From NCBI RefSeq assembly GCF_013201665.1, contig NZ_CP053840.1, positions 124,001 through 188,000 of the forward strand: a stretch of DNA of 64,000 nucleotides. The letters are read 5' to 3'. Under the pieces are notes generated by a model that saw only the letters and a list, made by a program, of their open reading frames with translations, was not told where the DNA came from and did not search any database. Positions 17,915 to 26,867 of the stretch are shown here, in pieces. Positions within the stretch are counted from its first letter, which is position 1. Each line of letters begins with the position of its first letter. The translations under genes were made by a program, and so were the position numbers. Origin of the DNA: Arcobacter venerupis (lineage in GTDB: Bacteria > Campylobacterota > Campylobacteria > Campylobacterales > Arcobacteraceae).

Positions 17915-18084
17915 TTTATAAACAAAAAAAATCACATATGACAATTCTTCAGAATTTAAAAAAAAGTAATAAAATAAGAATAATAAATTTGTAAATTAAA
18001 GACAATAATTACAAAGCTTGTAACTAAATATAATAGAAAAATAATTATATTATAACTTTTTAAGTTAATTTTTAACCCTGCTTA

Positions 18085-18093
18085 TGTTAGAAT
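18085..18093 (+). promoter_or_regulatory. Extended -10 promoter-like element for the pilus-like cluster
   Basis: TGTTAGAAT forms an extended -10 (TGn-TAGAAT) 37 bp before ATG 18131, in an AT-rich stretch without a clear -35, as is usual for sigma-70 promoters in Campylobacterota. Confidence 0.4.
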
Positions 18094-18130
18094 AACTTTG
18101 AAGTTAGAATATATCTACTTAAGGAAAAAA

Positions 18131-18742
18131 ATGCCCTATTTTGTTTCATCGATAATTGCTATTGTTAGTGCAATGATCATTATGTTTACAAGATATGAAG
18201 CAGATGATAGTTCTATTACTGCTGAACTTGATAGAATGAAGTCAATGTTTTTAATGGTTGATGGATTTACAAATACATATGTTCAATCTGGTGGTGATTT
18301 GACAGATGTCAATTTCCAAAAATTATCGTGTTCCGGAATATTGTCAGGTAACATAAAAGATACTTTATCATCAACAAATTGTGATACAACAGTTACTGCT
18401 GATGGCGCTACTGACAATGTAACAGATAGTTTTAATGCTTCAAAATTAACTTTTCCATCTAATTCAGTTATTTGGCAGTTGATTCCTGTACCTAGCACAG
18501 ATGGAAATTATGGCACATCTTCAGGAAGTGCATACAAACTTCTAGTTGATATGAGAAAAAATAGTTCTTTGATGAGTAAAGCTATTTTTGCAGAGAGTTT
18601 TTCTGGTAGAGAATTTTGCGAAAAAATGTTATTTGGTACTTTAGAGTTAAATCGTACCTCTTACGATCCAAATACAAAAAATTTTACTGGAGCAAGTACA
18701 AATAAAAGTGATGGGCTTTTTGTTTGTATTGTATTCAAGTAA
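18131..18742 (+). CDS. Pilin-like membrane-anchored protein 1 of the secretion/pilus cluster
   Basis: A 203-residue protein beginning 'MPYFVSSIIAIVSAMIIMF', a single N-terminal hydrophobic helix with no basic leader before it, followed by an extracytoplasmic domain with four Cys (in 'KLSCSG', 'STNCDT', 'REFCEK', 'LFVCIV') that could make two disulfides. ATG 18131 is preferred over an in-frame TTG at 18098 because AAGGA stands 5 bp upstream and because the next gene starts with the same 'MP'+helix pattern. The layout is that of a pilin or pseudopilin after processing, but no prepilin cleavage motif is visible. Function is inferred from context. Confidence 0.7.
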   Translation: MPYFVSSIIAIVSAMIIMFTRYEADDSSITAELDRMKSMFLMVDGFTNTYVQSGGDLTDVNFQKLSCSGILSGNIKDTLSSTNCDTTVTADGATDNVTDSFNASKLTFPSNSVIWQLIPVPSTDGNYGTSSGSAYKLLVDMRKNSSLMSKAIFAESFSGREFCEKMLFGTLELNRTSYDPNTKNFTGASTNKSDGLFVCIVFK

Positions 18743-18743
18743 A

Positions 18744-18774
18744 TTGGTGCAACTAAAAGAAGTTGTAGTATAAT
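18744..18774 (+). promoter_or_regulatory. Promoter-like sequence for the putative major pilin gene
   Basis: A perfect TATAAT (18769-18774) stands 48 bp before the ATG of the next gene, with TTGGTG at 18744-18749 (19-bp spacing, somewhat long). It follows directly after the stop of the preceding gene. A small inverted repeat GACCT-CA-AGGTC lies at about 18778-18789 in the leader. Confidence 0.5.
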
Positions 18775-18822
18775 ACCGACCTCAAGGTCTAAAAAATTTA
18801 ACTTAACAAAAAGGATAGAAGT

Positions 18823-19533
18823 ATGCCACAGTTAATAGCAATGGTAATCGTAGTTGTTGGAGCAATGATTTATATGTTCCAAACATTTGGTGGAACAGGT
18901 GATAAAATTGAGGGAATAGCTCAAAAAACAAGTATTATTACTGAGATTAATAATATTAAAGATGGTGTAAAAATTGCAGCAAAATCAGGACAAATTGCAG
19001 CTACAGCAAAAGATGATAAAGTAAATAATTTAAAAGGATTAGCATCTTTATCTTACTTTGCAGAACAAATTAATGCACAATTAACTGATACAACAAATAA
19101 TGCTGCAAATGCAAATATATATAATGCAATCTCATTTGGAGGAGGAGTTATTACAGGAGCAGATAATAATAGTGATATGCAGATTTCACTAGTTACTCCT
19201 GCAGTATCAGGTACTGTAAAAAGAACACCTGGAATTTTTGTTGACTTTTCTAAAGGTGGTTTAAAAACAAATGCTGCATTTTTAGAATCTCAAATTGCAA
19301 ATGATTTATCGGCTGTAGCATTTATAGATAGAACATCAACAACTGCAACTGCAAAAGCTGGAGTTATTAATGATGCTGGTTCAGCAATTGAAAAAAGAAC
19401 ACCTGCTATTGGTAAAACAAAACAAGATGCAAATGGTAATACTGTAGCGGATGATCCAACAAGTGCAGAATTAGGTGATGGTAAATTCATTATTTACTTT
19501 AAAGATTTTGGTTCTGATGAAGTTGTACAATAA
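18823..19533 (+). CDS. Putative major pilin-like subunit
   Basis: A 236-residue protein starting 'MPQLIAMVIVVVGAMIYMF', a hydrophobic helix from residue 2 on, followed by an amphipathic helix and a soluble domain rich in Ala, Thr, Gly and Asn, without Cys. The composition is that of a secreted structural subunit. It has an AAAGGA ribosome binding site, its own TATAAT-containing promoter region and a hairpin terminator directly at its stop, all suggesting higher expression than its neighbours. The short N-terminus has neither the basic leader plus Gly nor the Glu5 of classical type IV pilins, so membership of that family is inferred from topology and neighbours only. Confidence 0.65.
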   Translation: MPQLIAMVIVVVGAMIYMFQTFGGTGDKIEGIAQKTSIITEINNIKDGVKIAAKSGQIAATAKDDKVNNLKGLASLSYFAEQINAQLTDTTNNAANANIYNAISFGGGVITGADNNSDMQISLVTPAVSGTVKRTPGIFVDFSKGGLKTNAAFLESQIANDLSAVAFIDRTSTTATAKAGVINDAGSAIEKRTPAIGKTKQDANGNTVADDPTSAELGDGKFIIYFKDFGSDEVVQ

Positions 19534-19566
19534 TATTTAGGCATAAGCCTAAATATTATATTTTTT
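19531..19566 (+). terminator. Hairpin terminator/attenuator at the stop of the putative major pilin gene
   Basis: TAATATTTAGGC (19531-19542) pairs perfectly with GCCTAAATATTA (19547-19558) around ATAA, followed by TATTTTTT. The stop codon is part of the stem. Partial readthrough would supply the downstream genes. Confidence 0.85.
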
Positions 19567-19644
19567 AAACTAAAAACTAAGTATTAAAAATCTAATAGTA
19601 TTTACTTTTTATTTTAAGTTTCTTTTTTTGAAGGGTTTTTATTA

Positions 19645-20385
19645 ATGTTTGGAAATATATGGCTATCGTCTGCTCTTATTGTTACAGCTATATTTTCAGC
19701 ATCTGCTATGTACAAATCATATAGTGATATTCAAGAAGCAAAACAAATCCAAGAAAATTACGAAATAATCTCAGAAATCAAAACGCTTTTAGCCAAGCAA
19801 TACAACAAAAATCCCCAAGATATTACAAGAGATGAAATAATCGCCAATTTACCAAAAAGTGAAAATTGGGAAAAAGTTTTATTACTTGATAGAAATAAAA
19901 ATAGCACTTTAACAAATAAAGAGGTAGTTAATAGTGATGGTAATCTTGAAATAAGTCAAGATGAAAAGTTAAAACTTCTAGCCTTAAAAGCAAAATTAAA
20001 AAATATTACAGATGTTTCAACTTTTACCGCAGATACAACAACAAAAAAATATACTTTTCCAGTAGGAAAAATAGAACAAAATAGTGTCATAACAGATCCA
20101 GATATTGAAGATAGTTTAACAAGAGCTATTCATTCTTTATCTGAGAGCATATTGTATACAACAGGTTCAAATAAACAAGTTGTTCTAGATAATATAATAG
20201 AAGAGTTTACTCCTTATGATAAATTGTATTTTAATTTCTTAAAAAGTGGTGAAACTATTATTAGTGCAGATACTTTGAAAACTAGACAAAAAGCATATTT
20301 TAAAACAAAAATAAAAGAAAAACTTTATTTAAATGAAAGTGCTCTTGATACTAGACTATATAAAGAATTGAAAGATATATTATGA
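19645..20385 (+). CDS. Pilin-like membrane-anchored protein with EF-hand-like loops
   Basis: A 246-residue protein with an N-terminal hydrophobic helix ('NIWLSSALIVTAIFSASAMY', residues 4-23) leading into a long amphipathic helix, the architecture of a pseudopilin after processing. Two segments fit calcium-binding EF-hand/dockerin-like loops: 'DRNKNSTLTNKE' and 'NSDGNLEISQDE' (about residues 79-106). The helix region 'ISEIKTLLAKQYNKNPQDITRDEI' resembles the N-terminal domain of the next three secreted proteins. The stop overlaps the next ATG by 4 bp. Role in the filament or secretion system is inferred from position. Confidence 0.65.
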   Translation: MFGNIWLSSALIVTAIFSASAMYKSYSDIQEAKQIQENYEIISEIKTLLAKQYNKNPQDITRDEIIANLPKSENWEKVLLLDRNKNSTLTNKEVVNSDGNLEISQDEKLKLLALKAKLKNITDVSTFTADTTTKKYTFPVGKIEQNSVITDPDIEDSLTRAIHSLSESILYTTGSNKQVVLDNIIEEFTPYDKLYFNFLKSGETIISADTLKTRQKAYFKTKIKEKLYLNESALDTRLYKELKDIL

Positions 20386-21119
20386 AAAAAATTCTGATTA
20401 TATTTTTTATCTTTTTTTCTTTCTCTTTTTCTTTGGAGCTAAATTTAAACAATTTTGAAGACAGACAAGCAGCTCTTAGAGATGTAAAAACTCTTATCTT
20501 ATATGAAGAATCAATAGCAAAAGCTTATGAAGAGTATATTTTAACAAATTATTCAATTCCCACATTAACTCAAATAACTTCTTTAATAGAAAATATTTCC
20601 CTTATAAATCCAATAAACTCAACTTTTACTTTAGATGGTACTTTAATGAAAATCTCTTATGGTTTAATTGATGAAATAAAAGCAGACAGTTCAATAAAAG
20701 CTTTATATGAAAGTAATACCTATAGAAAAAGAACATTTTTCAGAAATGATAAAATTAGCTTTATATTAGAAGATGAATTTGCAAAACATTTATATGATTT
20801 AATAAAACAAAGTGGAGAGATTATTAATTGTCCAACTAACTCAGGCACAATTACTAAAGTAAACTGTAAACAAAGTAACCATATTTATATAGGTGTAACT
20901 AATATAAAAAAAGATACTAGAGTAAATACATATGAGCCAGATGTTTATTTAATGGTTTATAGTATTGATAAGTTTAAAACAGGACCAATAGTAATTACTG
21001 CTGATAGTACAGAATATACTCAAAGTGAATTTGATTCTATACCAAAAGGTGCATTACTTTATGATGTAGTGGGAGTTAAATATGTAAAAACTATTGATGG
21101 AATTAAGGCTTTAAAATGA
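20382..21119 (+). CDS. Secreted protein of the cluster's repeated family, member A
   Basis: A 245-residue protein with a strong signal peptide (residues 1-18, 'MKKILIIFFIFFSFSFSL'). The N-terminal domain carries the shared pattern 'LYEESIAKAYEEYILTNYSIPTLTQI', then 'TYRKRTF...ISFILEDEF' and two Cys ('INCPTNSG', 'KVNCKQSN'). The same order of elements recurs in the proteins at 21116, 21875 and 30818, so this is a tandemly duplicated family. No named domain is recognised. Its ATG and stop both overlap neighbouring genes by 4 bp (ATGA). Secretion or display by the adjacent machine is inferred. Confidence 0.65.
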   Translation: MKKILIIFFIFFSFSFSLELNLNNFEDRQAALRDVKTLILYEESIAKAYEEYILTNYSIPTLTQITSLIENISLINPINSTFTLDGTLMKISYGLIDEIKADSSIKALYESNTYRKRTFFRNDKISFILEDEFAKHLYDLIKQSGEIINCPTNSGTITKVNCKQSNHIYIGVTNIKKDTRVNTYEPDVYLMVYSIDKFKTGPIVITADSTEYTQSEFDSIPKGALLYDVVGVKYVKTIDGIKALK

Positions 21120-21874
21120 TAAAAAATTTCTTTTATTCAATTTTATTATTTATACCATTATTTGCAGTTGATACTTTAACTGTAGATAATTTAACAGCTC
21201 AAAAACAAGATACATTGTATATTCAGAATATGATAGAAATAGAAGAGAATATTGCTAAAAATTTTGAAAAATATCTTTTGACAGAGTATTCAATCCCTAC
21301 TATGGAGAAGTTAATAAGTGATGATTATTTAGGAAGTAATTTTTCAGTCATTAATAAAATGGGAGAGAACATAGATTTTAAAGATAGCTCTTTATTACAA
21401 CTAAAATATGCAGTTACAAAAGATGCGTATAGAAAAAAAAGAGATTTAACAGTTGGAATTGATAATTATATAATTCAGCTTTATAATAGGGATTTGTACC
21501 GAAACTATACTTATGCTTATGATGATACAACGGATAATTCAAAATCATATATAGAATTTAAATTAAAATCAGCAGAAGCAAAAACGATATTTAAAATTTT
21601 AAATTCAGGATCAACTATAGCAAAAACCTGTATAGATTCTTTGAAAAATACATATTGTAATTATGATACAAATTCTATTAGATGGTATAACAGTGCATCT
21701 AACTGGATAGAATATGATAAAAAAAATTTTGAAGATGGGAATGTAACGGTAGTTAGTTCATCAGTAATAAATGATCCAAAACTAGATAATTTAAAAGTTG
21801 GTGTATATATATTTATACAAAATACTTCTAGATATGTGAAATTAATAGATAATAAAATTTTAAAGGTTGACTAA
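21116..21874 (+). CDS. Secreted protein of the cluster's repeated family, member B
   Basis: A 252-residue protein with a signal peptide (about 1-17, 'MIKNFFYSILLFIPLFA'), then the shared region 'IEIEENIAKNFEKYLLTEYS' plus 'IPTMEKLISDDYLGSNFS', a 'LYRNYTYAYDD' segment and two Cys ('AKTCIDSLKNTYCNYD') in the position where members C and D also carry conserved features. It ends in a beta-rich stretch with 'SIRWYNSASNWIEYDKK', similar to 'FVQKNGEWFEYYY' of member C. It is the domain without the propeller. It overlaps member A by 4 bp and abuts member C. Confidence 0.65.
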   Translation: MIKNFFYSILLFIPLFAVDTLTVDNLTAQKQDTLYIQNMIEIEENIAKNFEKYLLTEYSIPTMEKLISDDYLGSNFSVINKMGENIDFKDSSLLQLKYAVTKDAYRKKRDLTVGIDNYIIQLYNRDLYRNYTYAYDDTTDNSKSYIEFKLKSAEAKTIFKILNSGSTIAKTCIDSLKNTYCNYDTNSIRWYNSASNWIEYDKKNFEDGNVTVVSSSVINDPKLDNLKVGVYIFIQNTSRYVKLIDNKILKVD

Positions 21875-24800
21875 ATTAAAACTCTAATATCAATACTAAT
21901 ATTTTTTAACTTTCTTTTGGCATCAAATGAAAATATATCATTAATGAATAATATAAAAGATGTAATTCAAAAAGAAGAATATATTGCACTTGCTTTAAAT
22001 AAATATGTCTTACAAACAGGAACTATTCCTAAAAAAAATGATGATTCTTTAGATTGGGATAAACTAATGGTTGAAGATTATTTAGGAATAAATTTTAATA
22101 AAATAAATCCTTTTACATCAAAAGAAATAAAAGTAGTTTTTGATACAAATAATAATGCATATATAAAAGGTGCAATTGAACAAGAGAGCGATTACTCATC
22201 AAATGATAACTATTTATATAACTTTTATACAAATAAAGTATTTAGGGTAAATACAATAGCTCCAAAAAATATAACAAAAAGTGAATTAGCAAAAGGTTCT
22301 TTAGTTTTATATAATGACATCCAGAAACAAATAGCATCAGTGCTAAAAGACAATACTTATTCTGTACTTTTCCCTAGCCAAAATTGTACAAGTGGCAAAT
22401 ATTTTTATGAATTAAAAGATGAAAAATTAAACTATAAATATTGTAAAACAAATGGAACAGCTTTAACTGTTTTTCAAGAATCTCCAATTTATTTAGAAGA
22501 TTGGGATGATTTGCAATATATTAGAGCAAATATTGGTTCTGCTGCTTTTGTTCAGAAAAATGGAGAATGGTTTGAATACTATTATCAAGGGAAACTAAAT
22601 ATTCCTTGGATTCCCGTAGGTGAGGGTGAAAAATTAGCAAGTCAACAAGAAGAAGAAAGTGAATATATAGAAAAAATTTCAAGTTACATTCCTAATGCAA
22701 AAGATTTATTTATAAGACAAAGTGGTGGTTGTATGCTTGCAAGTGGTGATATTTTTTGTTGGGGAAATAATGATTATAAAAAAGCTGGAGTTTCTTCTTA
22801 TGGACAGTTAGATAATACTTTATCACCTACTTATGTTAATACTCCTGTAATGCTTAAAACACAAATAGATAATATTAAAATTGGCTCAACAATTCATGAT
22901 TTAAATTCAAAAAAATGGTATAACAATCCATATAGAGTTAAGTTTGATAAAATGGCTATGAATAGAAGTAATGTTTGTGGAATTACAAAGATATTTGAGT
23001 ATGTTGAAGGTAATACAACTTATAAATATGGTGGAGATTTATATTGTGATGGGAATATAACTTCTACATATTATGAAGACTTAAGTAGTTCAGCTGTTGA
23101 AAGTAATATTTTAAAAAGAAATAAATCAATTTATACTGGAAAATCTACACAGGTAAAAAATTCTAATGCCATATATTTAAAAGATATAGCTATGATAGAA
23201 GATGTAACTGCACTATTATCAGATAATGGGAAAATCTATGTTATAGGAAAAAATTATAAAGGTTCTTTAGGATTAGATAAAAGTGATAATTTTTACTCTG
23301 TAAATACACCCACCCCTATTGTTGCCAATTCTAATATAATTTTTCAAAAAATATTTGCTTTAAGAGATAGTAGAACTTTTGGAGCAATAGACTCAAATAA
23401 TATTTTTTATATTTGGGGAGAAAGAGGAAGTAGTGTAATAACAAAACCTACAATAATTGCGAGTTCAAAACAATTTAATCCAGATGCAATATTTGTAAAT
23501 ACAAATGAATTTGTATTAAAAGATATAGATGGAACATATTATAAAACAAAAGGTAATACAGAGATTCAATCAATAGCATCTGATTTAAATGGAACAAATC
23601 CTATAAGTCTTTCTTATTACAAAGATAATAAAAATAATGAGTACCTACTTTATATTGATGAAAACTTAACTCTAAGAGGAACAACCTCCTTATTAACATG
23701 TAAAGAATCAGATGAAACTTCCTCTTGTGATAATAATTCAAATGAAACTTTTGATAGTTCAATAAATTATTTAAATACAGCAAATAATGTAGTAAGTGAC
23801 AAATTAGCAAATTTTACAAATGTATCAATATTTAAACTTGATCATCAAATACAAGAAGTTGATGAAGATTTTGAAAATAAAGATTATATAGGTTGGAATA
23901 GAAATGTAAGTTCATATTATGGAAATACAAATACAGGTAATTTCCTAGGGGAATGGGGTGCTAATACTAGTGGAACTAATTATTTGTATAAAACTTTTGA
24001 TTTTGGAGTTGAAAATAAAAACAAGAGTGTATCAATAACCTTAGATTTTTATCAAATTGGCACGTGGAAAACAAGTGGGAGTAAAGAATATTTTTATGTA
24101 TACACTAATGGGGTAACAAAAAAAACATTTACTGCAAGTAGTACTGCCGGAACTTCAATTACTATCGGTTCTGAAAGTGCTAGGAAGAATAGTATAACAG
24201 CAAGTGATACCTTAGATTCAAATGGAAAAATAACTTTAGGATTCTCAAGTAATATAGATGGGTCAAATGGAGAATCTTGGGGTGTGGATAATATTGAAAT
24301 TAAAAGTGGAACTATAGTATTAAACTATTCTGATTTTGAAGTAGCAAATTTAGGATGGAAAGATTATTTGGGTAATTCAATAAATAATGTGACTTCTATT
24401 ATTGATAATGGGGATATAACACAAGTCCCAGCAACAACTTTTTTAGGAAGATTTCCTGTAACATATTCTTGTTCTGGGTCATATGGTGATCCATGTAAAG
24501 AATCAAAAGTTAAACCTTATATTGTAACAAAAGAATTTAGTTTTCCTGGATATGCTAATTATGAAGTTGAAATAGAGTTTGATTTTTATGAAATAGATAC
24601 ATGGGATGGAGAAAGATTTGAATTTTACGCAAATGATGAACTTTTAGCGGTAGACCATTTTGTAATGGATGGACAACAATTTTTGAAAGATAGTAATATC
24701 ACAGGAATTAATTTACAAGATAATATACGACCTGAGACAGGATATGCATCAGATCAAACTTATAGATATAAAATCAGAACAAAATTAGACTCAAATGCAA

Positions 24801-25198
24801 AAGTTACATTGAAATTCCAAACAAATTTTGAATTTACAGATCCTAAATATGCAAATGATTGGTCTAAATTTGATGAAGGTGTTGATAATGAATCATGGGG
24901 AATAGATAATGTAAAAGTGAAATTAAAAGAGACATACAAAAAATTTGTTTGTGCAATGACTGGAATAGAAGATGCTTCTCAGATGTATTGCTGGGGGAAT
25001 GTAGCTCGAAGTGTGCCTATTTTAAGTACATCTTTATATGATGTAGATAAAATATCAACTACAAATAAATTATTTATTACCCAAGATAGTGAAAAATCAG
25101 ATCAAATGTCTTTTGATGAATATTTCAATGATGGGAAATTATTCTTAAAATATCCAACTTACATAGGGGGATTTGATTATCCCTTTTATTTTAGATAA
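21875..25198 (+). CDS. Large secreted RCC1-like propeller protein with inserted beta-sandwich domains (member C), probable AUU start
   Basis: About 1107 residues. From ATT 21875 the frame reads 'IKTLISILIFFNFLLA', a normal signal peptide, with AGG placed 8 bp before the ATT; the first conventional start-like codon (TTG 21917) would remove the signal. Domains: family N-terminal domain ('IQKEEYIALALNKYVLQTGTIP', about 15-260), RCC1/BNR-like blades with 'GGCMLASGDIFCWGNN' and 'DNGKIYVIGKNYKGSLGL' (about 280-650), two related beta-sandwich domains each ending 'ESWG(V/I)DN' (about 664-1017), a last blade 'CAMTGIEDASQMYCWGN', and the C-terminal signature 'KYPTYIGGFDYPFYFR'. A tip adhesin or secreted effector is plausible, comparable in concept to PilY1, but unproven. 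Confidence 0.75.
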   Translation: MKTLISILIFFNFLLASNENISLMNNIKDVIQKEEYIALALNKYVLQTGTIPKKNDDSLDWDKLMVEDYLGINFNKINPFTSKEIKVVFDTNNNAYIKGAIEQESDYSSNDNYLYNFYTNKVFRVNTIAPKNITKSELAKGSLVLYNDIQKQIASVLKDNTYSVLFPSQNCTSGKYFYELKDEKLNYKYCKTNGTALTVFQESPIYLEDWDDLQYIRANIGSAAFVQKNGEWFEYYYQGKLNIPWIPVGEGEKLASQQEEESEYIEKISSYIPNAKDLFIRQSGGCMLASGDIFCWGNNDYKKAGVSSYGQLDNTLSPTYVNTPVMLKTQIDNIKIGSTIHDLNSKKWYNNPYRVKFDKMAMNRSNVCGITKIFEYVEGNTTYKYGGDLYCDGNITSTYYEDLSSSAVESNILKRNKSIYTGKSTQVKNSNAIYLKDIAMIEDVTALLSDNGKIYVIGKNYKGSLGLDKSDNFYSVNTPTPIVANSNIIFQKIFALRDSRTFGAIDSNNIFYIWGERGSSVITKPTIIASSKQFNPDAIFVNTNEFVLKDIDGTYYKTKGNTEIQSIASDLNGTNPISLSYYKDNKNNEYLLYIDENLTLRGTTSLLTCKESDETSSCDNNSNETFDSSINYLNTANNVVSDKLANFTNVSIFKLDHQIQEVDEDFENKDYIGWNRNVSSYYGNTNTGNFLGEWGANTSGTNYLYKTFDFGVENKNKSVSITLDFYQIGTWKTSGSKEYFYVYTNGVTKKTFTASSTAGTSITIGSESARKNSITASDTLDSNGKITLGFSSNIDGSNGESWGVDNIEIKSGTIVLNYSDFEVANLGWKDYLGNSINNVTSIIDNGDITQVPATTFLGRFPVTYSCSGSYGDPCKESKVKPYIVTKEFSFPGYANYEVEIEFDFYEIDTWDGERFEFYANDELLAVDHFVMDGQQFLKDSNITGINLQDNIRPETGYASDQTYRYKIRTKLDSNAKVTLKFQTNFEFTDPKYANDWSKFDEGVDNESWGIDNVKVKLKETYKKFVCAMTGIEDASQMYCWGNVARSVPILSTSLYDVDKISTTNKLFITQDSEKSDQMSFDEYFNDGKLFLKYPTYIGGFDYPFYFR

Positions 25199-25206
25199 GG
25201 AAAAAA

Positions 25207-26865
25207 ATGCTCGTAAAGTTAAATATAAAATCTCTATTAGTTGTAACTCTTCTTCTTTCTGGTTGTAGCTCAAAAAGTTACCATGAGGAAATGATTACAA
25301 ATACAAAAAACTCTCTTGATAAAAAAGAGTATAAAGGTATTCAAGAATCTTATTCAAGTTCTTTAGTGAATGAAAAAGAAGTAAAAAAAGAGTACATTAG
25401 TATTTTGGATGATAAATCATTAGGTGATATTTTAAAAGAGATGGAAATATTAGATGGCAATTTTTATTATTTAAAAAGTAGTGATGTTTTAATTCCTAAA
25501 AGTAGAATCAAAATACATAATATTGTTGAATTAAATCAATATTTAAATGCTGTGTTAGATAAAGAACTCTTTATTAAAAAAAGTGGTTCAATATATTTAG
25601 TTCAACTTTTAAGTACAAGTGAAACAAAAAAACAATCAATAGAGCATATTCCTTTTATTCTTGATGGTCAAATTTCGGTGGAAGAGTTAATAAAATTAAT
25701 AACAGCAACTTCTGGATATGAAGTAAACATTGGAAGTTATATAGATAATAGAGATGATTTTCAAAATAGTATAATTAGTATTAGTTCAAAAAATTTGAAA
25801 GATGCATTAAACTCACTCTCTCATGCAAAAGATGTTTTTGTTGATGTTGATTATGATAAAGAAGTAATAAATATTTCTAGATATAAAGATATAGTAGTTG
25901 AATTAAATATTCCATTATTAGATATGAAATCATCAAGTCAAACTTCTAATCAAGAATCAACAGGTGAGAGTAAAGTTGAAAATAACTCTCAAATAGCACT
26001 ATATGATGAGTTAGATAAAATGTTGAAAAATATTATATCAACAGATAAAATATCAACATATCACATAGATAAAGCAAGTGGATTAATATTCTTAAAATCA
26101 ACAACTTCTGTTGAAAGTGCAGTTAGAACTATTGCAAAAGCTTATGAAGCATCATTTGCTAAAGAAGCTGTAATTGAGTTTGAAAGGGTTGAACTTCTTT
26201 TAAATAAAAATAGAGAGTATGGAATAGGAACAATATCAGATGATAGACAAACTAATGCAGGAACAGGCGTAGCAAAAAGTTTAGGGGAGAATGGTGCATT
26301 TAGTTTTACAAGTGATAATGCTTCAAGACTTCTTCAAGTAACAGCAACTGCAAATAATGCAATTGGAAAAATACTAAATTATAGTAAAAATGTTTTAGTT
26401 TTAAAAAATAATATACCAACTGTTCAATCAATAACAGAAAATACTGATTATGTAGAAAAAATCGAAACAACAGTTGATTCTGATACAAATACCAGAACAT
26501 CTGATGTTACAGTTAATACTCTAAAAGAGGGAACTTCAATTACTGCAATGGCTAAAATATCTAGAGATAAAGTATTTTTAAATATTTCACCTACAATAAA
26601 GAAACTTATAGAGTTTGATCAAGTAAGTATCGATGGTACAACAATAAAGTTACCACAATATAATGATCAAAGTTACAATATTTCAAGGGAAGTTAGATTG
26701 GGAGAAACATCAATAGTTGGATCAATTATTGTACATGATGATACTAAAAATTATCAAGGTGTTTTACCAGTTGAAGGATTTGCAATAGGTGGAACTGATT
26801 CAAAATCTTATGTTAGAAGAGAAATTGTTTATATAGTTACTCTTAAAAATATTAAAGGCTTTTAA
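25207..26865 (+). CDS. Lipoprotein secretin (PilN/PulD-like outer-membrane channel)
   Basis: A 552-residue lipoprotein with lipobox 'LLSGCS' (Cys20). N-domain-like repeats follow ('LDDKSLGDILKEMEILDG', 'DGQISVEELIKLITATSGYEV', 'ISSKNLKDALNSLSHAKDVF'), and the C-terminal secretin core includes 'VLVLKNNIPTVQSIT', 'LKEGTSITAMAKISRDKVFL' and the ending 'VRREIVYIVTLKNI'. Secretins that are themselves lipoproteins and have this short core are characteristic of type IVb pilus systems (R64 PilN, BfpB). It would form the outer-membrane gate of the cluster. The start ATG has an AAGGA site; it begins 8 bp after the RCC1-like gene. Confidence 0.85.
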   Translation: MLVKLNIKSLLVVTLLLSGCSSKSYHEEMITNTKNSLDKKEYKGIQESYSSSLVNEKEVKKEYISILDDKSLGDILKEMEILDGNFYYLKSSDVLIPKSRIKIHNIVELNQYLNAVLDKELFIKKSGSIYLVQLLSTSETKKQSIEHIPFILDGQISVEELIKLITATSGYEVNIGSYIDNRDDFQNSIISISSKNLKDALNSLSHAKDVFVDVDYDKEVINISRYKDIVVELNIPLLDMKSSSQTSNQESTGESKVENNSQIALYDELDKMLKNIISTDKISTYHIDKASGLIFLKSTTSVESAVRTIAKAYEASFAKEAVIEFERVELLLNKNREYGIGTISDDRQTNAGTGVAKSLGENGAFSFTSDNASRLLQVTATANNAIGKILNYSKNVLVLKNNIPTVQSITENTDYVEKIETTVDSDTNTRTSDVTVNTLKEGTSITAMAKISRDKVFLNISPTIKKLIEFDQVSIDGTTIKLPQYNDQSYNISREVRLGETSIVGSIIVHDDTKNYQGVLPVEGFAIGGTDSKSYVRREIVYIVTLKNIKGF

Positions 26866-26867
26866 TA

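Noticed and set aside
18131-19533. Classical type IVa pilins
   Set aside because: No leader with Gly before a Phe/Met, and no Glu at position 5 of the helix; only the helix-plus-domain topology fits.
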